A DNA stretch of 64,000 nt, taken from the NCBI RefSeq assembly GCF_000002985.6, contig NC_003281.10:6572001-6636000 (forward strand), in the 5' to 3' direction. Every line of letters starts with the position of its first letter. Within the stretch, counting starts at the first letter, position 1. Below the pieces are notes generated by a model. It was not told the DNA's origin. It ran no database searches and saw only the letters and a list, made by a program, of their open reading frames with translations. Position numbers and translations under genes: made by a program. Below, in pieces: positions 21,265 to 34,825 of the stretch. Origin of the DNA: Caenorhabditis elegans (lineage: Eukaryota; Nematoda; Chromadorea; Rhabditida; Rhabditidae).

Positions 21265-24200
21265 TCAGGGTTCAGTTTTCACGTAACTACGACCACAATG
21301 TGTTTCGAGTTGCTGCACCAAATGGCGGACGTGTGTGGGCAGGACGAGAAGGCCTGAATGATTTATTGATTGGTTTTTATTGTGGGAATAATAGTAGCGT
21401 TCAGAAATTATATTCGAAAATGTCTGCGCTCAATCAAAAATCTTGTATTGATAACAGTTCTAACATAAAAATGGAAACAAACAACACATGTTATTGTCGT
21501 TGATCAGTAAGTGAAAAAGGCCGTTGATCAAACATCTCTATAGGTTGTTACTTTCCAAAAAAAACCACCAACTTACCAACAATCTTCTGATCCTGTTCAG
21601 TTCGTACACGAATCACTTGCATTCGAGATGACTTTCGATCACTTCCAGCAAGTACTTCTTCCACAATTGGCCAAACGGAGAGAACAGAGCCGGATAGCAC
21701 AAAATAGGTACGAGTACGACGACCGACTTCGCAATAAGTTCCGTTTGATTCGGTTCGACACTTGCCGTAGACGTAGTTGTGTTGACACATGTTAGCAGCA
21801 GCTGAAACTCAGAAATTTACAACATGGTTTTCACATTAAAAACACTCACAATCGTATTGCTGCTTCCAAACCTCCTTGGCTTCATCGATTGAAACTTTAT
21901 GGAAACGTTTACTCAAGTCAGCCATTGTCATCAATTTCGGTGAACGACCAGTGGAAGGACGAGTTATTGCATAAAGACGAGCACCATTGTCCATTCGAAT
22001 CTTTCCGATTCCATAAACCAACGCAGCAACTTTCTTAGTGTTCGCTGTGTTGGCACCGCCGGGATGACAAATGTAGAAACCGTCCTAAAAACCAAAATTT
22101 TTTGAATTTCTCCAATCCAACAACTTACATCATCGTTGCTGTGCTCTTTGTGCAACTCCATGGCTTCTTCCCAACTGACCCCTCGCTCAACTCCAATTTT
22201 GTGAATTTCCACGCGGAAACTGCCATTGTCAACGCGGCCAGTGAAGACACGAGTCTCCAGTTTACGTACTTGATCGTCGCCGGTTCCAAGATCTAAAATG
22301 CTCAAACTTCAGACTGTATTCAGAATTTGGAAACAGAACTCACCCATGATTCCAGTGTCATATGTTCCATCATGCTTTGACTGGGCTATAAGTTCAGCAA
22401 CGATTTCCGAGAAATAATGGAATAAAGAATTTTGAGCGTGAACGGGTAATCCGAGTATTCTGTTGAGGAACTTTGGAATTGTGGCAGCCTCCTTTTCAAT
22501 TGTATATTGACCAGTTTTGTTCTTGGCGAGGAGACCAACACCCTCCATGTAAAGTCGCATATCTACAAAAATATGGAAATTAAAACTCATAATATGCTCT
22601 GTCAATGCTTACCTTCGAAAAATTCTCCAGCTTTGTAGTCTTTTGGTGGATCAATCAATGGTGTTCCAGCTTGTCCAATGACAGTCTTCAGAAGAGTATC
22701 CAAAGCTACTCTTCCGTACTTGTTATCCATGTTGAACTGAGACAAATCACGAGTTTCAGTGGCCCGACGATCTCCATGAGTGAGTGCACCAAGTGACTCA
22801 AGACGTTTTGCAACAATCGACGCGAATCGTTTTTCTCCTGCCAACTCGGATATGAGAAAAACATATTCTGGACCAGAAACTTGATTGGAACGATGAGTAC
22901 GTCCGAATTGTTGAATAGCCTTGTCAGCAGACCACGGAAGTTCTAACGTGATATGGACGCGACGTCTCTTGTTTATGGCACGTCGATCAGATTGCAATGA
23001 GATTCCAGAAGAAGCTGCTTCAGAGATGATAGCGATAAGCTTCTCTCCTCTCATAAACTTCTCCTTCTCTTCCATATTAATGAGTTCAAGTGAAACTTCT
23101 GCATTCGCATTTCTTCTCTGATACATTACATCTCCAGTTTCAGAAGTCACCATGTGTCCACGTCTTCCAGTCATTTCAGCAACATATTCCGGTCCACCCA
23201 TCTCATCAATTAATTGATCTAAGGTATTAGCTGGAAGGGACGGAGCAAGTCTTTCGACGGCAGCAAGAAGTTCAGTTTTAATAAGCATAGGATTGATGTC
23301 ATCTTGTTCACCCGATCCATTTCCACAGATTCTAGATGAAGTGATAAAATCCGTAGCAGATCCGCGTGCTTGAAGCTCTTCATTTCTTCGTTGTTTCTCT
23401 CTTTCAGCCCTTCGAATAGCTCTCCGCCGCTTCTTTTCTCGTCTTTCTTCACGTTTTCGGACTTTCTCGCGCAATCGTTCAGCTTCCTCTTCATCTCGTT
23501 TTCGTTTTTTAGCTTTCCGATCTTTTTGAGGGGTATCTTCGACAATTTGTTGATTGTGTGCCCATGGATCTGAAAAATTACGATTTATGTAAATTTGACA
23601 AATTTCAAAAATAACTCACCATCGTTTGTAAAATCACACATAAACGGATTAAACTCTTCCTCTTGTTCGTGCGTCTCCCCACTTTTTGACTCAGCTTCTT
23701 CATCTTCATCCTCATCTTTTACCACCTCTTCATCACTATCGTCACTTGATGATTCAGCTTCTGCCAGCAGTGCTTTAACCCATTCATCTTGTTCTCCATC
23801 TTCCAGAGTTCTAGCTCCTTCCGCTTCTTCTCTTGCACTTTCCAAGTCTCCACTTTCACCACCATTCTCCGAAATCATGTCATTTTCCACTTCATCATCG
23901 GATCCATCAGAACTTTCACTGGTTGTTGAGTTGGCATCTTCATTATTAGTATTTCCTGTCGATGATGACATTGAAGACCTTCCGATACCACTCAAACCTC
24001 TTGTTATATTCTTTGTGACGCCATCTCCAACTCTTCCACCCATTCCAGTTGTCACACCAGTCCAAGTATCAAAACCAACATCTCCGAGGAAGCTCAAAGT
24101 TTCTCGTGTTTTCCTTCGTTTTGCAGGTCGTTCGAAGTCATCAAAATCTTTGAAAATATCTCTATCGCCCATAGAAAATGATGCATCTGTTGGGAAATGT

Positions 24201-27200
24201 TTGTCGATGAGACCATAAAGCACCGTTTTGGCAGTGGAAACAAACTCATTAAGCTCTCCACCCATTTCCTCAAGAGTTTCCAACGTTGCAGATTCTCCAG
24301 TGGACTGAAGGCCGATTACGACGCATTTCTTGGCTTTAATGGCTTCACGAGAAAGTTGAACACATGTGTCGACTTTTGCAGCAATGCAGAGATATTTGAA
24401 GAAACGTTGATGACAGGCCCAGAACTGTCCCCAAACCGTTTTGCAAGTCGAGCGTTCTTCTTCATCCATAGTTTCAATGACTGTCTAGAAAATTACGAAA
24501 TTAGAATGAAAATATGTTGGAAGATATTATTATTAAAGTACTTTTTTATAACAAAATTGACTAACCTGGAATTGTCTTCTGGCCTCCATCCACAGCTTGA
24601 CCGCAGCATCGTACATCTTAACAAACTCACTAGACAACTGAACTTCTTGTACTGCGAAAGATACACCTCGGAACGAAAGTTGTCTTGCCAGATATAAACC
24701 ACGTTGTTTCATGTCCATTGCCACAATTTCCATAGCTCCAACACCGCGTCGTTCAACAGCAGAAATAAAATCATGGAATTCTGGGAATGCTTGCCGTTCT
24801 CCCCAAAGACCAAGACGTGTCATATATGCCATGTTACGTGGTTCAGTAGCTCCAGTTGCTGATGCATAGACTACACGAGCATTTGGAAGAGCTTTTTGAA
24901 GTTCTAAGACCATTCGTCCAGTTTTTGTTGGTTTGGCTCCAGCAGTTGGTACTAAATTCTTGGCTCTATGACATTCATCGAGAATGATAACTCCGTCATA
25001 ATCTTGACCAAACCATTGTATCAATTGACTAATACGACTTCGATACTTTCTGGACTTGGCTCCTCGACACTCTCCGATAAGCGAAGTGTATGTGGCGAAC
25101 ATCACACCCTTCTTGATGCTTCCGTTTTCTTTTCCAGAAATTTTAGCATATTTCATCTTGTTGAGAGCGTAAACAGGAATGTTTGGTGCACCACAATCTC
25201 GAAGATCACGTTCAGCATCGAATTTCAGATCAGAGGAAACTGAAAGCCAGATGGCACGCTTTCGACCCTGGCAAAAAGTAATTTAGAAAAAATTCAGAAC
25301 CATAAATTCTTGCTCTCATTAATTTTTATCCAAATAATTACTCACCTGAAGATAATTCTCAAAAATAATGCAAGCGACAGTTCTTCCTTTTCCTACACCA
25401 GCTCCGTCACCAATCAAATATCCGTATCGTTCGCCAGATGGCATTCGTCGTTCATGCATCTGACACGCGTAAATGACAGCTTCAAGTTGAAGTGCAGAAA
25501 TATGTCCCATATCGATAAGATATTCAGGAATTGAAATTTGATACTTGACGTCTGGAGGTGAGACACTGCTTAGTGAAGCTGATTCGACAACACTATCAGG
25601 ATGTGCCATTCCAGATCGAAGTTTTGCTGGTGTGTATTCGGAATACGTTTCAGCATAGCCGAGATTTTCTTCCTGAAGTTAAATCGAGTTACAGAAAATA
25701 TTTATTTTTTTTTGATAATAAATTGGGAAAACTTACATCATCCTCCAAATCATTCCTCCTCTGCTGCAAAGCCTCTTCTCTACCAACTTGATATGCCATC
25801 TTCATTTCATCTTTCGCTTTTTGTGATTTCGTCAGTGGCTGTGGCGTGGTTTGAAGCCGTGGCGATGCCATACCCGATCCAGGAACTCGAACGGCTGTTG
25901 ATGGAATCATTAGTCGTCCATTTGGAGCAGTAGGGAGTTGTTGATCGTATCCTCCACCAACCATTCGAGATAGACCAGCGTTGGTTGAAGATCTGAAAAT
26001 TACACTACCAAAACGGTGAATAAATGATTTTTACGAGTTGCATAGTTAAAGATTGCTAGAAGTCAAAGAAACAACTTTCCTTAATAATCGAATTTGTCCA
26101 TTTTCCTAATTAAGCTTCTATTATGAATTCAAAAACCAACCTGTTCATCAATACTCTTGCTGGGCCTCCCGATGGGAAACTTTGTTGGGATTGCATATGT
26201 CTTGCCTGAATAACGCCAGCCCCCGGTGTCTTGGCTTGTATGACCATTCCATTAGTTGTGGGACTTGGTTGTTCTTCCATGTAATGGAAAGCTGGTGACG
26301 ATGTTGATACGTGAAGTGGTTGTTGAGCTCCATTTCTCAGAGCACCTCTATTAAGTACTCTTCCAACTGGTGCGACGGATCTTTGAGAAGATATTCGATT
26401 GAGTGGCTGATGATGAACCATTGTAGATCCACCAGTTCCACGGCCAACAAGATTTACTCGATATCCATTACCACCACCATAAACAGTTCCACCACGAACT
26501 GCGTGACGAGCAGCCATTCCTACTGGAGCTCCGCGAGTTGGTTGACCAGTTGTTGTGGTTCGTCGGAGGAGATGGGTTGGTCCATTCGATCCATCTACTG
26601 CTGAAACGACTTGGAACGATTAGAAAATTTTCAAAAGAATCAAATTCAAAAACATTTTCATACGAAATATTAAAAATAATTGAATGATTGTTATGTTTAT
26701 TTTGAATTTTCTCGATTTCAAGTACCTCGATAAATTGGCTGTCCTCTACCTTGTCCACCATTCGCCACAATTCTTGTCCCAGCAGGTGACACCATCCTCT
26801 TGACAAGCATCTGACCATTCGGCCCAACGTGATTTTTAACTACCATCAGTCTTTCTCCATTTTTGTTCACCATAGTACCTCCACGACCAATCGTTGATCC
26901 ACCTCGTCCCATCCCTGGTGGAAGTGTTCCACGAGCAACAGCTGATGCGGCAACCGGACTCAACAGTTTATAGATCTTTTCACCGTTTTCGTTGACAAAC
27001 GCTTTTAGGTACTGCGTCTGAAGTCCGTCTTTCGTTTGTACTGTTCGTTTTACAATTGAACCAGTTGTTATAGGAAGACCCTTTTTCCGTGGAGGTACTA
27101 CAGTTCCTTCAGATGCAGACGATGCTGGTGAAGATGTATGTGATCGCTGAGTTAGACTCGATGTTATGTGAGGTGAAACAGTGGCAGAGGTGGATGGTGT

Positions 27201-29087
27201 ATCGAGTCGACCACTGAAACTTATAAAATTGGCTTGATAAGGTACAAGCTTAACATTCAGCTTGCAGATATAATTTATTTTCGTAATTTTTTTCAAGGTG
27301 AAGGGACTATAAAAGATAGAAAATATGTCGTAGTAACAGTATGAAGTTTTTTAAATTTTATTCCAAGTTTTGTGATTTTTCATCAAGTTTTAAAAATATT
27401 TCAAATTTCTGAAAAGGCCACTACCAGTTTTTAGAGTCTAACACCTTCCGGAAATTTGACTGGTTTTTATTTGTGATTTGACGTTTTCCATGAAGTCACA
27501 AAAGATTATTCGAAAAAAGCTCTTACGACTTTTGCCAGAAAACGGAAAACCTCAAAAAGTGAGCTTGCTCAGCCATTTGATTTTTTTTTGTTGCAAAACT
27601 GAAAAAACAACAGGGAAAGTTTATAATTTTTAAATTGTTAGATTTAGTGGTTAAGACATAATTTCTATAATTTAAAACAAAAACCCACGGAACAGATTTC
27701 TTAACAGTTACAAAAATCAAATTCTAATGCAAAAACTACTCACTCTGTAGACCTCGCTGTTTGCACAAACATTGGATTTTGTCGATCTGATGTCGTTTCT
27801 TGATCTTCTAAACCATCATTTCCTTCATATGATGCTGTCGTGGAAGTGTCACCGGAAGGTGTAGGTGAATCAGCCGTATTCGTTTCAAATAAAGGATCTT
27901 CTTTTTTCGGAACTATTGTGACGGTTGGAGTTGAAGGCTCTGATTGATTCACCGTTGGTGCTGTATGTTTCCTCGGAATCACTTTCACATGTGGATAGTA
28001 CTAAAATTTATTACATTTTTTAGATCACTGATATAGATTTAGTAGAAAAGATTAATAATGATGATTAATTTGAATCTTGGTTTGTGAATTAGAATTAGAT
28101 ATTTTTAATAAATAATTTTGCAATAAAAATTAGACTTTGAAGTGCTATTACCCATGACATAAAATTTTGAAATGATTCCTCAAAAAATACCGTGCCAATT
28201 CTTGACACAATAAATTTTTGTAAAATGCGAAAAGGTTTGTGCCTTTGTAGAGTACTGTAATTTCAAATTTTTGGTTTTAAATAATTTCTATCGACTTTTC
28301 CTAGTTTTTCGATAAAAATATTTTTACTTATTAAAAAAAAAAAAATTAAAACTGTAAAAACTCAAATTTTAACCAATCGAAATAAAAGCCCAAAATCGAT
28401 GAACTACAGTACCCCGCCTCGTTCCGAGACCGGGTACTGCAGCGTAAACCACAAAATTGCGTATTTTGGTAATATTGATTGTTTTAAAGTTGGATATATG
28501 TTTTTAGCTTAAAATGTGTCATTGTGAATATCTACAAATTATTTCAACTAAAAGATATAAAACGCACCATTCCTCCACCAGCATCTTCAATTCCATCGAT
28601 ATTATTACTACCACTTGTTCCAGCCGTCGTCATAATCGTGCATCCACCATCTTCTTCATCCATTCCGAAGAATGAAGTCGGTACTCCACCGTCTTCTGTT
28701 GAAACGAATGGAGTGGCCATTGGTGTGTAATAGGCCGACGATGAATGACTATCGTTCGATGTCTCATCAAAGAATTGTGAGACTGACGGTGTATGGGTGT
28801 TATTACTGAAACTCTGGCCGGCGTCATCATGAATGCTGAAAAGAAAAAATTATTGTTTTCTTTTAATTTTTAAAATTAATTTTCCCAGGAAAACGAGTAA
28901 CAGTGACATAAAAATAAAACATTTTAATTTTTTAATTTTTCAAAGATTTTGCTGAAAACCCCCTATTCGTATTTCAATAAATCTTTTAAAAATCTCACCT
29001 TCCCGAAGTGCTTGGTGTCGGAGATGATTGCTGACAAAGAAAATCGAGACCTGATTCTGCGAGCGCGGCCGAGAGTATGTCATCCAT
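21265..29087 (-). CDS. nsh-1: Strawberry notch homologue, DExH helicase-like
   Basis: Fifteen minus-strand exons (29087-28999, 28835-28568, 28000-27744, 27213-26726, 26600-26141, 25992-25737, 25672-25346, 25267-24566, 24484-23620, 23569-22613, 22562-22344, 22292-22129, 22084-21850, 21801-21577, 21353-21265) close to 1866 residues. The start [16 protein letters not shown] resembles SBNO N-termini. A Gly/Ser/Thr-rich low-complexity region spans about residues 120-600. The helicase core has the nucleotide-binding loop [11 protein letters not shown] (about 695), LDECHRAKN (about 810), ASATGATEP (motif III-like), an acidic Ser-rich insert and a basic coiled stretch, and motif [12 protein letters not shown] (about 1460). 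The C-terminal strawberry-notch domain ends [12 protein letters not shown]... Family members are nuclear co-regulators acting in Notch and Ras-type signalling and chromatin; the specific worm role is inferred. The intron between exons 2 and 3 holds a dispersed palindromic repeat. Confidence 0.95.
28230..28445. repeat. Dispersed palindromic repeat in a strawberry-notch intron
   Basis: TGCCTTTGTAGAGTACTGTA on the left and CTACAGTACCCC ... GAGACCGGGTACTG on the right mark a degraded member of the same family as at 19386. It lies in the intron between exons 2 and 3. Confidence 0.6.
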
Positions 29088-32000
29088 TTTTCTGCTCTCT
29101 TCTGTAGATCCTCCGTTAATGGCACGCCTTCAGAAGGGGCAGTGATGGTGTGACGATGTTTCGAGGATATTCTAAACATTTTAGAGTTTCGAGTGCAGAT
29201 TAGAGAAGAAGAAGAACGATAAATGAGATAATTTTTCAGAAATAACGAGACTCTAAAAATTATTTCAAAACAAAATTTCCATAAAATGGGGAAAATTACC
29301 CATTGTTCTTTTTCATTCTAACCGCCTGATTTTTCTTCAAAAGATAAAAATCAAGATGGCCTCAGCCTCGTCTTCAACTGCCGAAGACTAGAAACGAAGA
29401 GCGTGCGAGCGTCATCGGCAAAAAATAAAACCAAAAAGGTCAAAAACGACAAAATGGCCAAAAAAGAAATGAAAGAAGTGGAGAAAGGAGTAATCAATCA
29501 ATCAACTAGTACAGAATAAATTTAAGAAAGAGGTATATGTCTACAAGATTCACTTTTGTTGGCAGATAATGCATCTCCACATTTCTTAAGATATAAATTT
29601 CAAAAATCAGTCAGTTTTTTTTAAATTTGAAATCAACTTTTTTAATCTACATTAAAATGAGCTGTCGAAACTCTTCCATACGTTTTGGCTGAGAGCAAAA
29701 ACTGCAGAAAATTTCGAAATCCGCAATATGCAACGTTTCATAGATGTATGTCGTATATATATTTCGACCACCCGGGGGTCTTTGTTTTCATGAGAAATAA
29801 TCAAAAGGTGTTTTCAAGAAAACCACAAAATATCAACAATAAAGAAATGGGAAGAAAACGTTCTTTCAATGATTCTGATTGTGTCTGTCGGACTGGTATC
29901 ATTTCTTTTGAATTCTTTACGGCCCATGACACATACAAATGAATTCGTTGCTGACTATGATGAATTATGTTAAGGATAACACAATGATAAACATTATCAC
30001 GTAATCCTTGACGGGATTTCAAAACACTGGAACATTATAAAAAACTTTTTTAAAGAGAAAAAAAAGATGAGATTGGAATATGGTCTCAAGAGTACCGAAT
30101 TATGACTTTTTGACACATATTCAATAAATAGGCTACTCACATACAAGTTCTATGAATTTTGTTTCTTTGTTTGTTATGAAAAGAGATGGTGGCGGTTTCA
30201 AAAGATTTGCTGTGTACATCTAATGACCTTCAAATTCGGACAGACAAAAAATGTTCCTCCCGTTTTCCTCGTTTTTTTCAATGGCGTTTTTGCGTGAGAA
30301 CACCGTGGAGATGGATTATGAAAAAGAAATTAACCGGTTTTTATGCGTAAGAAGAAATAAGGTAAAACGTATTTGGGTTGAGTAACGAGGTTCAGTTATT
30401 TTCTGATGTTCTGAGTTGAACTCGATGTGCATAATTATTTAAAAAAAAAGAAACAATTCGAGTTTTGTCTGAATTGTACCAAAAAATTTTCAAACACTCT
30501 TGTTTTTCAGAAATTGGAATTATGTTTGTCGTTTAAATTCTGTTTCAATTATACCAAAAAATCTAATTTTCTTGTGAGTTTTTAGCTTTTTTCCTTTCAA
30601 AATCTTGTTTTTATCGTTTTATATAATGTATTTTCAATGAAAATGAACTTAGAAAAAAAAACTCACAAATGGCAATTGAATCTAACAAAAACTCCAAACG
30701 TTGAAAATTAACATCTTACAATTATAAAATGAAAATGATTCGACACCGTAGCCGAAATGGTGTTAAACCTTCCCATTAGGAAATCATGATCTTGCTTGAA
30801 CTTTTGATCTTCAAACAGTTCATGTTAACAACGTTTGATTTGATCATTTAAAAATCAGGATTCTATAAATATTCCTCCATTCAGTGAACCTGCCCACCGA
30901 AACGGACACCAATTATGTAAATTAGATAGACCACCAAGTCCGCAAATGGGAATTTGGGCAGAGTCATCTTCGCTGAGAACGACGAGGACAACATAAAACT
31001 CGTCAGAAGAGAGCACTAAAAATCAAGAGACTTTTTCTTCAGAATGAATAAAAAGTGCGCGGATGAGTGCCCCCTAGGAAAACGAGCGGGGAAAAAAGAG
31101 AATGGCCACAGCGACCGAAGAATGGAGAAAAAACGGAATGGAAAGAGTTGAAAGAATGGGAAAAGAAGAGAAGTTGGCACAATTAGATGAATCTCTATAT
31201 TTGGACACCCAGAATGTCCTGAAACGATGAGAATGAAAATATTTAGCAAGAGAATCAAAATTATTAGCACATGGTCGTCATGACATTTTATTCAAATGCA
31301 ACAATTTTTGTTCAAAAAGTGCAAGCGACAGGAGAAGAGAGAATACTGTGATTCAGAGGGGCACAGACATTGAACAGAATGCAATATTTCTCACACACAG
31401 TCACAAGTCTTTGTGTGTGTGTGTCTGATCTTGTGCTCTCGCCGTCGGGGGAGATGATGACAAAATTGTGACCCAAGGATAGTGAAAAAAGGTTTTATCC
31501 ACTGAAAATTTAAATTAAAAAGAATTGCAAATTGAGCTACTCTCTATCTTTTACCGAGAGTTAGAAAATTTTTATAAAAATGCGCTTCGAATTTTCTGAA
31601 AATAATAATTTTTGTTTCACAAGTAGTTTAAAATAATATTTTTGGTATTTACAAAAATTATTTGTTTTATATTAATTTCAATTTTTTAACTGGAAAGTTG
31701 TTCAAAACGCTTTTCGTTATTTTAGAAATTTTGAGTTAAAATTGAAAAAAAAATGTTTTAACCTAAATTGGAATAAAAAATCTAAATAAAAAGACCGAAC
31801 GGTAAAACAAGCGATATGGGCAGTTCGAATTTGAGAACATAGACTGAACGACAAATTTAAGGGTGCCCGAGAGATTATCAAGACGCAGGATGCTTGAGTA
31901 CTGAATGAGTTCATCATCATCATTACTCAGGGCGGTGGATGGGTAAAAACAGACGGCGCAGATAAAAGAGGAACTTTGAATCTGATACCGAAAGAAAAAG

Positions 32001-34825
32001 ATATTTGAAAGTGCACACATAGTACAAGGTTTAAGGTTGATTAATGGGAAGCGAATGAGCATGGCATACTGCGATATTTTGAATTTTTCTGCAATCGTAT
32101 CAATATAATTGAACAGGTTAAAGTTATGAACATTTCGTCGTATGTTTTCATTTCGTGTTAAAACAATTGCTACTACAACAGCATTTTAATTTAGCTCTAG
32201 ATTTCCATATTTCACATAGGAAGAAGGCAGATTTTTTTGAACTACAAGAAAATTATAGTACTAAATGTTTAGAACCTATAATTAAAGTTTCATTTATAGA
32301 TTTTCAAGCTGAAAAAGGAAGTTAAAATACCGTAATAAAAATGTTAGTTGAAAAAAAATTATAGTTCCAAAGTTCTTAACAAAAAGTTTTAGGCCAAGCA
32401 ATATGTGAACAAATTGAAAAAAGGCCAACTGTGCGTCAAGGAGCGCCACCGATGTCTTGAGAGGGACAGTACAGAAGATAAAGAGGAAGAGAGTGTCAGA
32501 GAGAAAGTGAATTGGCGAGAAAGTATAGAGCACAGAGGTTGAGGCAAAAAATTTATGGCTAGCGGGTAGCAATAGATCAAACACAAATTTTTGGCGCCAT
32601 CAGTAGTGATAAGTATACATGGTAGTAGTCTCACCGATGACGACTATCGGAATCTGATTCGGACGCTCGACACGCTACTATTCACGCAATAGTACTATTT
32701 TTGCAAACATCACAATCGGTAAGTATTTCCAGTTTTAGTTCGCGTCGAGTCAGTGACAATGAGGTTCTTTCTGTTTATTTGTTTTGTATTTATTATTATT
32801 CACTCTTCTCATTCGCTCGCTCATAAACATATCAACACCAGAATATGATATTGGTTGGACGGTAAGAGGAAGCGTGAATCATGGGAATTATTTTCTTTTT
32901 TTAGTCACCAAATTACAGTGATATGATTTGGAACATTTGGAATGAAAACGTTGAACTAAAGACCACGAACAAGAAACCTATTATCAAGATCTAACACAAA
33001 AGAGGATTGATAGAACATGAATGATAATTATCTTTATCATCCACCTCTTTCTAGGGGTTGCCCGCAGAATAATAATAATGATAATGCACATTCTGCTTGT
33101 TCAGCATTATGTGCAGTTGTTTTCCGTATTTTCAGAGAGCTCCAACTGGTACCGCGACTTATTGCTGTAAACAACTCCAATTCGAATGAAAGAATCGAGA
33201 TTATCGAACGGAAATAGATTTGTGGCTTCTCATTGACCGATTAAAGGTCGGTTACCATGGAAGCTTCAAAATAGGATTAGGCATGAAACCAAATGAGTGA
33301 TCAGAAGAGCACCTGCTTCTAGTGATTCTTTTGAAATGGAACTAAAATCGACAAAAATTAAATGACCGGATTTACAATACGATAATCGAAAAATACCACA
33401 AACAAGGAGATTAAATTTTAAAATGTCCTAACCTAAAAGTCTAAAACTAGAGCAATTTACTTTGCATCGAAAGGATAATACATACATGTTCAGAAACATT
33501 TCGCGAATATATTAACGAGAAAAATGCGCGAAATCTGTTTGAGTAATAAATGCAAGAACACTAGATTGGGGACTACTATGACCTGTCCGTGAGGACGAAT
33601 AAAAGAATAAAAGAAGATTGAACATCTGCCGTGGTGGCTTGCCGGCACGGCACAATAACCCTACCATCTGTCCCTTATTGGACGTTTGTTAAGAATATTC
33701 AACGAAAATTGAGAATTATAAAATGTTTTAAGTGTGACGTGATTGCATTCCATCAAAATTGAACAGGTGTTGCAAAATGTGTTGCCTGATAATGGGTGAC
33801 GTCACTTTCTACGATTGCTGGGTGATTATCGCGGAGATAATCGAATGTCGATCCACTTATAACCTAGAAAATGTTCAAGAAATTCCTGATTTTTTACTAG
33901 AAAAAAATTTGTTTTGACATACCGGAATAAATATGATATGACAAAAAGGTGTCCCTATTTAAAATTCAGTTTCTGGTATACTCAAACAGTGAATAATTCA
34001 TGAAAAATTGAATTTCTTTCGGTGACTGTACATATTTAGAGAATTCGGAATACTTATGAGAATCGGATTATGCACTTTTAAAGATTTCCAGCCTATAATT
34101 CAAGCGCTGTGGCAAAATTTTTCGAAAAAATACGTGTGAACACGTGGAAGTGTGGAAATTTCGCAATATTTCGAAGAAAAAACAGACATGGCAAAAAATA
34201 AAATCATCAGCGTTTTGTGAAGGAGAGAAAAATACGGGCTGCTGTTTTATTGGAGAAGGAGAGGAAAAGAGAGATGAGAAAGTGCCCGGTGCCAGTGGTC
34301 GTCCTCGCAATGTCTGCGTCTCTCTGTAACTCTGTTCATCATGTTTCACGTGGATGAGAGGGAAGAGACACAGACAGCGCTGGAGTTTTATAATTTCTAT
34401 TCAAAATGAGCCGAAGTTTCCCTAACAAAGTTCAGATAATTTAAATAAAAGCCTACCAAGTTTTGAAGTTGCTTTTTTTTGAAGAAATAAGTACTGAAAA
34501 ATATATACTGAATAAAAAGACAGAAAAATCATCTAAAAATGTCTAATTGATTTAAATTTCATTTTTCCTACTTTGTTGAATGAAAAGTAAAAAATTAACC
34601 GAATATCGATCAAAAACGGGGTTGAAGAAACGGGGAGAAGAAACTGCGGTAAAATGTAAACAATCGAACGGGCGGGTAAACGAGAGATGAGAGGGGAGGG
34701 CAGAGCCAAAAAAAGAGCAAACAATTTAGAACTAACTTCTCGGCGTTCGACACCCAAAAGGAATACGAAAAGACTGAAAATTGAGGAAACGGTAAAATAT
34801 TAAACAAGAAATTTAAATTGAATCT
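29088..34825. other. 5.7 kb non-coding region between nsh-1 and mdh-2
   Basis: Upstream region of the strawberry-notch gene and 3' flank of mdh-2. It is AT-rich. Identified items are a short GT microsatellite (about 31413-31424), a hairpin TGCCGTG...CACGGCA at 33628-33653, a perfect palindromic TGACGTCA (CRE/ATF-type site) at 33797-33804, and a short signal-peptide-like frame at 32759. No other gene could be supported, which is unusual for a region this gene-dense. Confidence 0.6.
32759..32848 (+). CDS. Very short ORF with signal-peptide character (doubtful)
   Basis: ATG at 32759 starts MRFFLFICFVFIIIHSSHSL, a textbook hydrophobic signal sequence ending near SHS-LA, then stops after 29 residues. 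In another frame the next bases read PEYDIGWT up to a good donor (ACG|GTAAGAG), and continue after TTTTTTTAG as SPNYSDMIWNIWNENVE to a stop near 32993. A spliced secreted peptide is imaginable, but I could not join the two frames with a legal intron. Upstream, AATCG|GTAAGTATTTCCAG looks like another donor. Chance or a relic is equally likely. Confidence 0.2.
   Translation: MRFFLFICFVFIIIHSSHSLAHKHINTRI

Noticed and set aside
23585..24218. 207-codon serine-rich plus-strand frame
   Set aside because: Antisense of the acidic/serine exon of the strawberry-notch gene.
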